Positions 9,337-17,844 of a DNA stretch of 49,022 nt are shown piece after piece. Both the position numbers and the translations under genes were made by a program. The first letter of the stretch is position 1; each line of letters begins with the position of its first letter. Source of the DNA: JBBRVP01 sp038246785. Its GTDB lineage: Bacteria > Actinomycetota > Actinomycetes > Jiangellales > Jiangellaceae. The notes under the pieces were generated by a model that had not been told where the DNA came from, searched no databases, and saw nothing but the letters and a program-made list of their open reading frames with translations. The stretch covers positions 1 through 49,022 of the forward strand of contig JBBRVP010000022.1 of assembly GCA_038246785.1 (NCBI GenBank), read 5' to 3'.

Positions 9337-11537
9337 CTGCCCCCACCCCCGCCCCAGTCGAGCGCACCACGCTCGACGCCCTCCTGGCCGGCGCGGTGGC
9401 GGACCCGCACGGCGTCCTCGGCCCGCACATGCACGCCGGCGGGGTGACCGTGCGCGTGCTGCGCCCGTGGGCCGAGACCGTGCAGGTGCTCGTCGGGGCG
9501 CGCAGCCACGACCTCAGCCACGAGCACGAAGGCGTCTGGGTCGGCGTGCTGCCCTACCCGGAGGTGCCCGACTACCGGCTGGCCGTCACCTACCACGGCT
9601 CCCGCGTCGTCACCGACGACCCCTACCGCTTCCTGCCCAGCCTCGGCGAGCTCGACATGCACCTGGTCGGTGAGGGCCGCCACGAGCAACTGTGGCGGGT
9701 GCTGGGAGCGCACACCCGTACATACGAGACGTTCACCGGGCCGGTCAACGGCACGACCTTCGCCGTGTGGGCGCCGAACGCACGCGGCGTACGGCTCGTC
9801 GGCGACTTCAACTCCTGGGACGGCCGGGCCCACCCGATGCGCGCGCTCGGGAGCACCGGTGTCTGGGAGCTGTTCGTGCCCGACATCGGTGACGGCACGC
9901 GCTACAAGTACGAGGTCCTCGGCACCGACGGCGTACGCCGCCAGAAGGCCGACCCGCTGGCGTACTGCACCGAGCACCCACCGGCCACCGCGTCGGTGGT
10001 GTTCACCTCGACCTACCAGTGGGCCGACCAGGAGTGGATCGAGGCGCGCCAGGGCGACGCGCATGCCCGGCCGATGAGCGTCTACGAGGTGCACCTCGGC
10101 TCATGGCGGCAGGGACGGTCCTACCGCCAGCTCGCCGACGAGCTGGTCGGCTACGTCGCCGAGATGGGCTTCTCGCACGTCGAGATGCTGCCCGTTGCCG
10201 AGCACCCGTTCGGCGGGTCGTGGGGCTACCAGGTGTCCTCCTACTTCGCGCCCACGTCGCGCTTCGGCGACCCCGACGACTTCCGCTACCTCGTCGACCG
10301 CTTCCACCAGACCGGCATCGGCGTCATCGTCGACTGGGTGCCCGCGCACTTCCCGAAGGACGAGTGGGCACTGGGCCGTTTCGACGGCACGCCGCTCTAC
10401 GAGCACCCGGACCCGCGACGCGGCGAGCAGCTCGACTGGGGGACGTTCGTGTTCGACTTCGGCCGGCGCGAGGTGCGCAACTTCCTCGTGGCCAACGCGC
10501 TGTACTGGCTGGAGGAGTTGCACGTCGACGGGCTACGAGTCGACGCCGTCGCCTCGATGCTCTACCTCGACTACTCCCGGCCCGCCGGCGGGTGGGCGCC
10601 CAACAAGTACGGCGGTCGGGAGAACCTCGAGGCGGTGGCTTTCCTGCAGGAGTTCAACGCCACGGCCTACCGCCGGGTCCCGGGCATCGTCACGATCGCC
10701 GAGGAGTCCACCGCCTGGCCCGGCGTCACGCGGCCGACCCACCTGGGCGGGCTCGGGTTCGGCCTGAAGTGGAACATGGGCTGGATGCACGACTCGCTGG
10801 CGTACCTGTCCCACGAGCCGATCCACCGGCAGTACCACCACCACGAGCTGACGTTCTCGATGGTCTACGCCTACTCGGAGAACTATGTGCTGCCGCTCTC
10901 GCACGACGAGGTCGTGCACGGCAAGGGGTCGCTGCTGCGCAAGATGCCGGGCGACCGCTGGCAGAAGCTGGCCAACCTGCGGGCGTACTTCGCCTTCATG
11001 TGGGCGCACCCGGGAAAGCAGCTGCTGTTCATGGGCGGCGAGCTCGGCCAGGAGGCGGAGTGGTCGGAGAGCCGCGAGCTCGACTGGTGGCTGCTCGACT
11101 CCGCCGATCACCGCGGGCTGCAGCACCTCGTCCGCGACCTCAACCACGTCTACCGCGCGAGCCCCGCGCTGTGGTCGCAGGACATCGATCCGGCGGGCTT
11201 CGCGTGGATTGACGCCAACGACGCTCAGGGCAACGTGTTCTCCTTCCTGCGCAAAGGCTCCGACGACTCGGTGCTGGCCTGTGTCGCGAACTTCTCCGCG
11301 GTGCCGCACCCGGACTACCGGCTGGGCCTGCCGCTGGCCGGGCGCTGGGAGGAGGTCGTCAACACCGATGCCGCGCTCTACGGCGGCTCGGGCGTAGGCA
11401 ACCTCGGAGCCGTCGAGGCCTCCGGGCCGTCGTGGCACGGGCGCCCAGTCTCCGCATCGCTGCAGGTACCGCCACTGGGCACGCTCTGGCTGCGCCACAC
11501 CGACGCAGTTGCGAAGTCGGCCGCTTCCGGAGACTGA
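9333..11537 (+). CDS. glgB: 1,4-alpha-glucan branching enzyme (GH13_9)
   Basis: Introduces alpha-1,6 branches into the glucan elongated by GlgE. The 734-residue protein has an N-terminal extension, a CBM48 module (TTFAVWAPNARGVRLVGDFN), and catalytic motifs with nucleophile Asp404 (LRVDAVASMLYLDYSR), acid Glu457 (TIAEEST) and LPLSHDEVVHGKGS. GGRENLEAV is a bacterial GlgB hallmark. The GTG start overlaps the mak stop by 4 nt. It is the last gene of the operon; a pair of inverted repeats follows. Confidence 0.96.
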   Translation: MTAPTPAPVERTTLDALLAGAVADPHGVLGPHMHAGGVTVRVLRPWAETVQVLVGARSHDLSHEHEGVWVGVLPYPEVPDYRLAVTYHGSRVVTDDPYRFLPSLGELDMHLVGEGRHEQLWRVLGAHTRTYETFTGPVNGTTFAVWAPNARGVRLVGDFNSWDGRAHPMRALGSTGVWELFVPDIGDGTRYKYEVLGTDGVRRQKADPLAYCTEHPPATASVVFTSTYQWADQEWIEARQGDAHARPMSVYEVHLGSWRQGRSYRQLADELVGYVAEMGFSHVEMLPVAEHPFGGSWGYQVSSYFAPTSRFGDPDDFRYLVDRFHQTGIGVIVDWVPAHFPKDEWALGRFDGTPLYEHPDPRRGEQLDWGTFVFDFGRREVRNFLVANALYWLEELHVDGLRVDAVASMLYLDYSRPAGGWAPNKYGGRENLEAVAFLQEFNATAYRRVPGIVTIAEESTAWPGVTRPTHLGGLGFGLKWNMGWMHDSLAYLSHEPIHRQYHHHELTFSMVYAYSENYVLPLSHDEVVHGKGSLLRKMPGDRWQKLANLRAYFAFMWAHPGKQLLFMGGELGQEAEWSESRELDWWLLDSADHRGLQHLVRDLNHVYRASPALWSQDIDPAGFAWIDANDAQGNVFSFLRKGSDDSVLACVANFSAVPHPDYRLGLPLAGRWEEVVNTDAALYGGSGVGNLGAVEASGPSWHGRPVSASLQVPPLGTLWLRHTDAVAKSAASGD

Positions 11538-11604
11538 GTCCGGACCCCGCCGGCCCGGCCCACCCCGGTCCCCACGCACATCCCCCCGCGCACATCCCCC
11601 CGCC

Positions 11605-11654
11605 GGATCTTGAGACGCTGTCGCGCCCATCGAGGCAGGAGCGCCTCAAGATCC
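11605..11654. repeat. Inverted repeat, first of a pair, after glgB
   Basis: GGATCTTGAGACGCT (11605-11619) pairs with AGCGCCTCAAGATCC (11640-11654) with one mismatch, leaving a loop of about 20 nt. It lies between the convergent glgB and AAA-ATPase genes, so it could act as a bidirectional terminator, although there is no T tract. Confidence 0.6.
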
Positions 11655-11668
11655 AGCGGATCACGTCG

Positions 11669-11714
11669 ATCTTGAGACGTTGCCGCGCTCATCGGAGCAG
11701 AAACGTCTCAAGAT
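11669..11714. repeat. Inverted repeat, second of a pair, after glgB
   Basis: ATCTTGAGACGTT (11669-11681) pairs perfectly with AACGTCTCAAGAT (11702-11714). The arms and the loop (GCCGCGCTCATCG) are clearly related to the hairpin at 11605-11654, so these are two copies of one palindromic element rather than two independent terminators. Confidence 0.65.
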
Positions 11715-11715
11715 C

Positions 11716-11793
11716 CGGAGAGGGGGTCGGGGACGCGTGGGCCCGGAGAGGGTCTCGGGGACGCTTGGGCCTGCAGAGGGGTCGGGCAGGGCC
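11716..11793. repeat. 28-bp tandem repeat
   Basis: Two 28-bp units (11716-11743 and 11744-11771), each starting CGGAGAGGG and ending TGGGCC with a shared CGGGGACGC core, are followed by a degenerate third unit (11772-11793). It lies directly next to the paired hairpins in the convergent spacer. No gene is seen in 11538-11800. Confidence 0.55.
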
Positions 11794-11800
11794 GGCGGCG

Positions 11801-13297
11801 TCACCCTCCGTACGTGAGGTGTGAGCGGTACATGGCGGGGCGCGCCCCGTAGGCAAACCAGCCAGGCCCCGCCTCGCCGCCGTGCTCGAGCTCGGGCGCT
11901 GGCTCTTCCCCGTCGCCCGGACCACCGAGGCTGTGCCCGGTGAGCGAGTCCTGCGCCTCGACCAGCTCGGCGACGGCGACGAGCAGGTGCGCGCCGGTCG
12001 TGTGGTCGTCGCCACCCTCGGCGGCGAGCAGCGACGCCCGCCGCGCGGCCTCCTTGACGAAAGACGCGGGCGCCCCGGCGCTACGGTCGACGAACGCAGC
12101 CGCCTGCTCGTCGGAGACGTCGATGCCGCGGCCGTAGAGCGCCAGCAGCGCACGGCGGGCTGCACCGTCGGGCAGCGGCACCTCGACCGCGAGGTCGACG
12201 CGGCCGGGCCGCTGCGCGAGCGCCGGCTCGAGCAGGTCGACCCGGTTGGTGGTGAGGAGGAACGCGACGTCGGAGTCGGCAGCCAGCCCGTCCATCTCGT
12301 CGAGAACGGTGAACAGCAACGGGTTGCTCCCATTGGGCGAGAAGGCGCGGTCATGCGCGACGAGGTCTACGTCCTCGAGCACGATGAGCGCCGGCTGCAG
12401 CGTCCGGGCCAGCGCGCACGCCGTGCTCATCGCCCCGATGCCGTTGCCGGTCAGGAGGACGACGGTAAAGTCGCGGAGCCGCCCGGTGAGCCAGCGCACG
12501 CTGTGGGTCTTGCCGGTGCCGGGAGGTCCGTAGAGCAGGACCCCGCGCTTGAGGTGGCGGCCCTCCCGGCGCAACCGCTCGCGGTGGCGGGCGATGCCAG
12601 CCACCTGGCGATCGACGCGGTCGAGCACGCTCGCCGGCAACACGACGTCCGCGCGCGACAGCTCCGGACGCCGGTGGAAGGTCACCGGGCCGGTCCCGGC
12701 TTCGAACGGGTTGGCTCCGAACGAGAGCACCTGCCCGCGCAGCAGGTTGCGCTCGGTCCGCTCCGCTCGCAGCCGGGCGAGCCAGGCACGGGAGGTGGCC
12801 ACGTCCGCCGAGACGACATCGATGCTGGCACTCGTCATCGTGTGCTCGGATCCTGCCCGGAGCATGACGGCCAGCCGGTCGTCTCCGTCGCTCACGAGGT
12901 AGATGCCGAGGCTGACGCAGGCCATCTCGGCGTCGACCGACACCGCCACGCTCGTCCACTGGGGCGGCCCCACCGTGAACATCCCGTGGTGGCGGCCCAG
13001 CTGCAGCATGTCGCTAAAGCTGTGGTGCTCGGCCTGCCCGCCGCCGACACCGATGAGCTCAGCCCCACCCGGCTCTTCCCGCCCGGTGATTGCGTCGATG
13101 GCCACCTGGATCGTCGCGTGCTCGAAGGGCAGGTAGGTCTCCTGCACGAGCGGCAGGTCGGCCGGGTCTGCACCGAGGTGCTGCTCGAGCCGCTCGACCA
13201 GCCCGGCCCGTCCCGGATCGGCGGGCTCGACGTGCACCACCTGCTCGAGAAACCTGCGGAACAGCTCGCCAAAGCGGCCTACCTCGTCCTGCTCCAC
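11801..13297 (-). CDS. AAA family ATPase with an unassigned N-terminal domain
   Basis: The 498-residue protein has an uncharacterised N-terminal half (about 1-215) and one AAA module: Walker A GPPGTGKT at 257-264, Walker B LIVLEDVDLV around 305-313, and an RPGRVDL motif typical of FtsH/p97/proteasome-type AAA proteins that supplies the arginine finger region. No zinc-protease or membrane segment is present, so it is not FtsH. The GTG start has GGAGGT upstream. The LLM oxidoreductase gene starts only 28 nt upstream in the same direction, so co-transcription is likely. The function (remodeller or chaperone-like) is an inference from fold only. Confidence 0.8.
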   Translation of the reverse strand: MEQDEVGRFGELFRRFLEQVVHVEPADPGRAGLVERLEQHLGADPADLPLVQETYLPFEHATIQVAIDAITGREEPGGAELIGVGGGQAEHHSFSDMLQLGRHHGMFTVGPPQWTSVAVSVDAEMACVSLGIYLVSDGDDRLAVMLRAGSEHTMTSASIDVVSADVATSRAWLARLRAERTERNLLRGQVLSFGANPFEAGTGPVTFHRRPELSRADVVLPASVLDRVDRQVAGIARHRERLRREGRHLKRGVLLYGPPGTGKTHSVRWLTGRLRDFTVVLLTGNGIGAMSTACALARTLQPALIVLEDVDLVAHDRAFSPNGSNPLLFTVLDEMDGLAADSDVAFLLTTNRVDLLEPALAQRPGRVDLAVEVPLPDGAARRALLALYGRGIDVSDEQAAAFVDRSAGAPASFVKEAARRASLLAAEGGDDHTTGAHLLVAVAELVEAQDSLTGHSLGGPGDGEEPAPELEHGGEAGPGWFAYGARPAMYRSHLTYGG

Positions 13298-13324
13298 GTC
13301 GACCTCCCGTGTCGTCGGTCCGCG

Positions 13325-14107
13325 TCAGCCGCGCGCCCGCACGGCCGCCTCGATCGCCGGTCCGATCTCGTCGGGCTCGGCGTCGCTGAACAGCACCACG
13401 CTGGTGGCACCCGCCGCGGCGAGCTCGTCGACGGCGTCCGGCCGCCCGAACACGGCGCTGCTCGCGATGTAGCAGACGACAGAGAACGGCTCGTCGCGCC
13501 CACCGCGGTCCCGTCCGACGCGGACCTGCTCGACGGCCGTCGACACCATCGGAGCCGTGGTGCGGTCGTCGAGCACCACGCCGTCGGCCAGCTCGCCGGC
13601 GAGAGCGAGGGTACGGGGGCCGCGCGCCCCGACGAGCAGTGGCGGCGCCGGGGACGGCGGCCAGTCGAGGGCCACCCGCTCGAGGCGCACGTAGCGCCCC
13701 GCCGTGTCGACCGTGTCGCCGCGCAGCAGGGCCCGTACCGCCGCGGTGTACTCGGCGAGCAGCATCAGCGGTGACTGCACGCGGGCCCCGACCTGCGCCA
13801 TCCACTCCAGGACGCCGTGGCCGAGGGCCGGCCGGAAGCGGTCGGGGTGCAGCCGCGCGACCGCGGCGATCTCCATCGCCGCCAGCGCCGGGTTGCGCAG
13901 TGGCACCGGCAGCAGCCCCACACCGATCCGGATCCGCTCAGTCGCGGCCAGCGCGGCCGTCGCCGCCGCGATCCCTCCGGCGAGGAAGCAGTCCTCCCAC
14001 AGCCACACCTCCTCGAGCCCGGCGTCCTCGGCCGCCCGCACGGACTCGCGCAGCCGCTCGGGCGGCACCTGGGGCGGGCACACCACTCCGAGGCGCCCGC
14101 CGGTCAT
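13325..14107 (-). CDS. LLM-class flavin-dependent oxidoreductase (luciferase-like / F420-type)
   Basis: The 260-residue protein has a luciferase-like monooxygenase layout: GRLGVVCPPQVPPERL, the EEVWLWEDCFLAGG segment, IRIGVGLLPVPLRNPALAA and PPLLVGARGPRTLALAGELADG. These match F420-dependent or FMN-dependent LLM proteins of actinobacteria. It is shorter than the usual 300-350 residues. Its ATG overlaps the stop of the upstream ATP-grasp-like gene (ATGA), indicating translational coupling. Substrate unknown. Confidence 0.85.
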   Translation of the reverse strand: MTGGRLGVVCPPQVPPERLRESVRAAEDAGLEEVWLWEDCFLAGGIAAATAALAATERIRIGVGLLPVPLRNPALAAMEIAAVARLHPDRFRPALGHGVLEWMAQVGARVQSPLMLLAEYTAAVRALLRGDTVDTAGRYVRLERVALDWPPSPAPPLLVGARGPRTLALAGELADGVVLDDRTTAPMVSTAVEQVRVGRDRGGRDEPFSVVCYIASSAVFGRPDAVDELAAAGATSVVLFSDAEPDEIGPAIEAAVRARG

Positions 14108-15387
14108 CCGATGAGCGGCGAGGGCGCGGAGCCGATCCGACCCTCCTCGTCACGCACCCACATCCCGAGCAGGCCACGGAAGTGGGCGAGGAACCGCTCC
14201 TGCTCGTGCTGAGGGTAGGTGGCGCGCACCGTGTCGACGAGCAGGGCGTCGAAGTCGGGCCCGGACACCCAGTCGAGCACGCGGGCGTCGAGGTCGCCCA
14301 TCCGGCTCGCGCAGAAGTCGAGGTAGGAGCCGGTGGTGAAGTAGTCGTCGGCCAGCTTGCGGTAGGCGGCGAGCTTCTCCCCGTACGACAGGTCGTCCCG
14401 GTCGGCCACCTCGAAGTAGCGCCGGGTGTCGGTGTCGAGCGGCCGTGGCCGGCCGGTGACCAGGGTGTAGACCGACCAGCGCACGAGCGCCTTTATCGCC
14501 CACGGGAAGTAGTAGTGCAGCGAGGTGATGGCGACGTCGGGGCAGGCGTTGGCGTAGTCGATGGGGTGCACCGAGTCGCCGCCAGGATCGAAGCGGACGA
14601 GCATCTCGCAGGAGTTGAACTCCCAGCGGAAGAACGCGTTGACGACCCTGCTGATCGTGACCGTCTCTTCGCCGGCTGCGGCGCTGAGGAAGTCGTGCGA
14701 CACCGCGTACCGGTCGTGCATCGGCAGCTCGGGCCGGAACTTCATCACCATGGTCTCCGGTCCGATCGACAATGCACGGGCGAAGACGTCGTAGTCGATC
14801 GACGCCTGCAGGTGCATGAGCATCTCGCCGGACTCGTCGTAGGCGCGGTTCAGCTCGTCGCGGTTGTGGATGCGCGAGACGCCGCGCCAGCCGCCGCCGT
14901 CGAACGGCTTCATGAACAGCGGGTAGCCGAGGTCCTCTGCGATCGCGTCGAGGTCGAACGACCGGTTGTACTTGCCGGAGGTGTAGGCCCAGCGGACGTT
15001 GTCGAGGGGGTTCTTGTACGGCACGAGGACGGTGCGCGGCACCTTGAGCCCGAGCCGCAGCATCGCGCAGTAGGCCGAGTGCTTCTCCATGGACTGGAAC
15101 GTGAACGGGCTGTTCAGCAGGTAGACGTCGTCGATGAGCGCGACCTTCTTCAGCCACTCGCGCGGGTGGTAGTACCAGTAGGCCAGCCGGTCGATGACCA
15201 GCTCCTGGCGCGGCCGGTCGAGCAGGTCGAACGGCTCGATCGTCACCCGCTCGGTGTCGAAGGCGTGCTCGCTGCCGTCGGAGCTCGTGACCGGGCCGAG
15301 CCGGCGCACGATCTCCTCGAACGCCCGCGGCCAGTCCTCCTCCGCGCCGAGCAGCAGCCCGATGAGGTGCCGGGTCTGGTCCGCCAC
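14104..15387 (-). CDS. ATP-grasp-like protein of unknown substrate
   Basis: The 427-residue protein carries an ATP-grasp-like central part: an early segment LLNSPFTFQSMEKHSAYCAM, then YPLFMKPFDGGGWRGVSRI, which resembles the lysine and glycine-rich loop of RimK/carboxylate-amine ligases, and a conserved acidic end around FNSCEMLVRF and HPIDYANACPD. No biotin or peptide carrier is fused. The GTG start is preceded by GGAGGAGGGG. It is coupled by a 4-nt overlap to the LLM oxidoreductase. It could form an amide or peptide bond on a small molecule, but the substrate cannot be read from the sequence. Confidence 0.65.
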   Translation of the reverse strand: MADQTRHLIGLLLGAEEDWPRAFEEIVRRLGPVTSSDGSEHAFDTERVTIEPFDLLDRPRQELVIDRLAYWYYHPREWLKKVALIDDVYLLNSPFTFQSMEKHSAYCAMLRLGLKVPRTVLVPYKNPLDNVRWAYTSGKYNRSFDLDAIAEDLGYPLFMKPFDGGGWRGVSRIHNRDELNRAYDESGEMLMHLQASIDYDVFARALSIGPETMVMKFRPELPMHDRYAVSHDFLSAAAGEETVTISRVVNAFFRWEFNSCEMLVRFDPGGDSVHPIDYANACPDVAITSLHYYFPWAIKALVRWSVYTLVTGRPRPLDTDTRRYFEVADRDDLSYGEKLAAYRKLADDYFTTGSYLDFCASRMGDLDARVLDWVSGPDFDALLVDTVRATYPQHEQERFLAHFRGLLGMWVRDEEGRIGSAPSPLIG

Positions 15388-15438
15388 TGCCCCTCCTCCT
15401 GGCCGGCGTCGCCGTCGTCGGGGCGACCCTAGTGGCCC

Positions 15439-15525
15439 TCAGCAGAACTGCGGCAGGTGGTGCGCGAGGTCGTCGACGCTGAGCTCGACGGTCGCCCGGG
15501 GCGACGTGGCGACGTACGCGGTCAC
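15439..15525 (-). CDS. Tiny ORF (28 codons) coupled to the preceding small ORF
   Basis: A GTG at 15525 overlaps the TGA of the 50-codon ORF upstream (GTGA junction) and encodes VTAYVATSPRATVELSVDDL and a short tail ending HHLPQFC. It is either a separate micropeptide or the C-terminal part of a single gene split by a frameshift. No homology is recognised. Confidence 0.25.
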   Translation of the reverse strand: MTAYVATSPRATVELSVDDLAHHLPQFC

Positions 15526-15674
15526 GTCCGCGCGTCGCGGACGGCTCGGATCAGGTCGGCGGCCTCGGTGAGCGACAAGCTCCCGCCGCGCGCCTCCACC
15601 CGGCGGGCCAGCTCCTCGAGCGTCGGGGCTACTGCCGGGATCGGCTCAGGCTCGTCGTCGTCAGGCACGTCCAT
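15522..15674 (-). CDS. Small hypothetical protein (50 residues)
   Basis: An ATG at 15674 opens a 50-codon frame with an acidic start (MDVPDDDEPEPIPAVAP) followed by a predicted helical segment (TLEELARRVEARGGSLSL then EAADLIRAVRDART). The codon pattern is strongly GC3-biased. It lies between the pterin dehydratase-like gene and the ATP-grasp gene, same strand. Function unknown; it fills part of the 314-bp gap between the larger genes. Confidence 0.4.
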   Translation of the reverse strand: MDVPDDDEPEPIPAVAPTLEELARRVEARGGSLSLTEAADLIRAVRDART

Positions 15675-15701
15675 ATCGCCACCGTACGGGCGCCGCCGCC
15701 C

Positions 15702-16364
15702 TCACCCACGCTCCTGCCAGGTGCACAGGCAGACCTTGTTGCCCTCGGGGTCGGCGAGCACCCAGAAGCTCGGCGCGTGCTCGTCGCTGACCAGCGTGCC
15801 GCCGGCGGCGAGCGCGGCGTCGATGCGCGGTTGGACCTGCGCGGGGTCGAGCCAGATGTCGGGGTGCCAGCGCTGGCGCGGCTCCTCGCTGCCGGAACGC
15901 TGGAACCAGACGGCGGGCAGAACGGCGTACGGGTCGCGCAGCTCGTCGTCCCACCCCTCCGCGCTGACGGTCTCCATGGCCAGCACCGCGCGCCAGAACG
16001 GCAGCACCGTCTCCGCGGCCGGGGTGTCGAGCCCCAGCTCGAGGCGGGCGACACTCGCGCACTCCAGCTCGAGTCCGGCGTCGGCGCCGAGCGAGGAGAT
16101 GGTGCGCGCCAGCCGCACGTCGCGGTCCGTGACCCCGCGCGCGTCGTGGCTGGTCAGCCGGACGTCGACGTGCGTGTAGCGCAGATCGAGGTCGGGATGG
16201 TGGTCCATCTCCTCCGCCGCCGCCCCGATGGCGTCGACGAGCCGCAGCCCGGTGGCGAAGTCCGGCGTGGGGATGCGGGTCTGTAGGCCGCCGACGAGGT
16301 TGGCCCACCCCGCCAGCCCCGCGTCGGCGATCTGCGCTCCGGTGAGCTTCGGCATGACCGCCAT
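15702..16364 (-). CDS. Pterin-4a-carbinolamine dehydratase-like domain fused to a glyoxalase (VOC-like) domain
   Basis: Residues about 1-95 match pterin-4a-carbinolamine dehydratase: LTGAQIADAGLAGW, then the active-site signature EEMDHHPDLDLRYTHVDVRL and TSHDARGVTDRDVRLA. The second half (about 105-220) is a glyoxalase/bleomycin-resistance-like domain ending FWVLADPEGNKVCLCTW. The order dehydratase-glyoxalase is known in actinobacterial proteins of unknown role. Total length is 220 residues. The start may be ATG 16364 or the ATG three codons later (MPKLTG). Activity as a true dehydratase is an inference from the retained His-His pair. Confidence 0.75.
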   Translation of the reverse strand: MAVMPKLTGAQIADAGLAGWANLVGGLQTRIPTPDFATGLRLVDAIGAAAEEMDHHPDLDLRYTHVDVRLTSHDARGVTDRDVRLARTISSLGADAGLELECASVARLELGLDTPAAETVLPFWRAVLAMETVSAEGWDDELRDPYAVLPAVWFQRSGSEEPRQRWHPDIWLDPAQVQPRIDAALAAGGTLVSDEHAPSFWVLADPEGNKVCLCTWQERG

Positions 16365-16563
16365 GCTGGCGTACGCCGTCGCGCTTCGCGAACCCCGCCC
16401 CCGAAACGATCATGTCTGCGCGGAGACCGCCCCCGGGAACGCTTCCGCTGAGACGTTCCCCCCCACTAGTCCGCTTCCTCCGAGAGGGTTCGAGAGGGTC
16501 GCCGTCCCTATCGCACGTGGCCGGCTACGTGCTCACCACGGGGAGGTACCGCGCGGCTCTGGA

Positions 16564-17535
16564 TCAGAACAGCGCGCTGGTGAGTGCCGCGCGGGCCTTG
16601 ACGACCGCGGGGTCGGCGCTGCCGACGACCTCGAACAGCTCGAGCAGCCGCTTGCGCACCCGCTCGCGATCGTCCCCGGAACTGCGCCGCACGGTGTCGA
16701 CGAGCCGGCCGAAAGCGGCCTCGGCGGCGTTGTCGAGCAAGTCGAGGTCGGCAGCGACGAGTGCCTTGTCGACGTCTTCGGGGTCGGCGTCGGCGGCGGC
16801 GCGGGCGGTGGCCGGGTCGACGCCGGCGGTGCGCTGCAGCAGCTCGACCTGCGCCAGCCCGGCGGCGGCGTCGGCGTCGGCGGGGCTGTCGGCCAGCAGC
16901 GCGCGGTAGGCCTGCGCCGCGGCGTCGAGGTCGCCGCGCTCGATGGCGTCGTAGGCGGCGTCGTAGCGCGGATCGTTCGGGGGCTCGGCCGGCTCGGCGG
17001 GCGTCTCACCCTCCGGCGCCGGGGCCGGCGCCGTGCCGGTGATGCCCAGCCGCGCGGCCTCCGCAAGCAACGCCTCGAGGTACTGCCGCACCTGCGCCTC
17101 GGGCAGCGCCCCCTGGAACAGCGGCAGCGCCTGGCCCCCGACGACGGCGATGACAGTGGGGATCGACTGCACCTGGGCGGCGGCGGCGATGCGCTGGTTG
17201 GCGTCGACGTCGATGGAGGCGAGGACGAAGCGGCCGGCGTACTCCGCCGCAAGCTTCTCCAGGATCGGGGTCAGCTGCTTGCACGGCTGGCACCAGTCGG
17301 CCCAGAAGTCGACCACGACCGGCACGGCCGTCGAGCGCTCGACCACGTCGGCCTGGAACGTCACCTCGCTGACCTCGACGACGTAGCCGCCAGCAGCGGC
17401 CCCGGCGGTCGCACCATTGCCGCCGCCACCCGGGGCCGCTGGGGCGGCGGACCGCCGGGCGGCGAGCGCGCCGAGATCGACGGCGCCGTACGGATTGAAG
17501 CTGGGCTGCGGCCCTTGAGCAGACATGACGCTCAT
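16564..17535 (-). CDS. cnoX: Thioredoxin domain plus TPR protein (CnoX/YbbN-like)
   Basis: A thioredoxin fold (about residues 50-155) with active site FWADWCQPCKQLTP and IDVDANQRIAAAAQVQSIPT, followed by a Pro/Glu linker and a C-terminal TPR-like helical region (YDAAYDAIERGDLDAAAQAY, LAQVELLQRTAGVDP). This is the YbbN/CnoX layout, a holdase that can form mixed disulfides. The usual CGPC is CQPC here. The start could be ATG 17535 (preceded by GGGGA) or ATG 17526 (MSAQGPQPSFNPYG); the residues differ only by MSV. A weak hairpin, GGGAACG/CGTTCCC (16435-16460), lies downstream. Confidence 0.85.
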   Translation of the reverse strand: MSVMSAQGPQPSFNPYGAVDLGALAARRSAAPAAPGGGGNGATAGAAAGGYVVEVSEVTFQADVVERSTAVPVVVDFWADWCQPCKQLTPILEKLAAEYAGRFVLASIDVDANQRIAAAAQVQSIPTVIAVVGGQALPLFQGALPEAQVRQYLEALLAEAARLGITGTAPAPAPEGETPAEPAEPPNDPRYDAAYDAIERGDLDAAAQAYRALLADSPADADAAAGLAQVELLQRTAGVDPATARAAADADPEDVDKALVAADLDLLDNAAEAAFGRLVDTVRRSSGDDRERVRKRLLELFEVVGSADPAVVKARAALTSALF

Positions 17536-17703
17536 TGTCCCCGACGGCCGGCCGTGCTCGCGCCGCCGGCAGAACTGGCCGCGGCGGTCCCGAAGGCTCA
17601 GGCCCGGCGAGCCGCCCAGCCGCGCGGCCGCCGCAGGCTCGGCCCGCCCGCCCGGGGCCCTCCACCGGCTCGCCGCCCAGGCCTCCACCGGCTCGCTAGC
17701 CCA

Positions 17704-17764
17704 GTTGATCTAGGAAAAGACCACGCTCTGGGCGACCTGAAAGGTGGTCTTTTCCTAGATCAAC
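17704..17764. repeat. Long perfect hairpin: 21-bp arms, 19-nt loop
   Basis: The 21-bp arm at 17704-17724 (starting GTTGATCTAGGAAAAG) is perfectly complementary to 17744-17764. The arms are AT-rich relative to the surrounding roughly 75% GC DNA. It lies in the 309-bp gap between the mutase stop and the cnoX start. It could terminate the mutase transcript, but its perfect symmetry and unlike composition also suggest a mobile palindromic (REP/MITE-like) element. Nothing else is seen in this gap. Confidence 0.8.
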
Positions 17765-17844
17765 GCGAGCGAGGGGCGGGCGGGTGTGGTGTGGGTCAGC
17801 TGGGGAGCGCCGCCAACGGCCCGCGCGAGCACGCGCCGGGTGCG

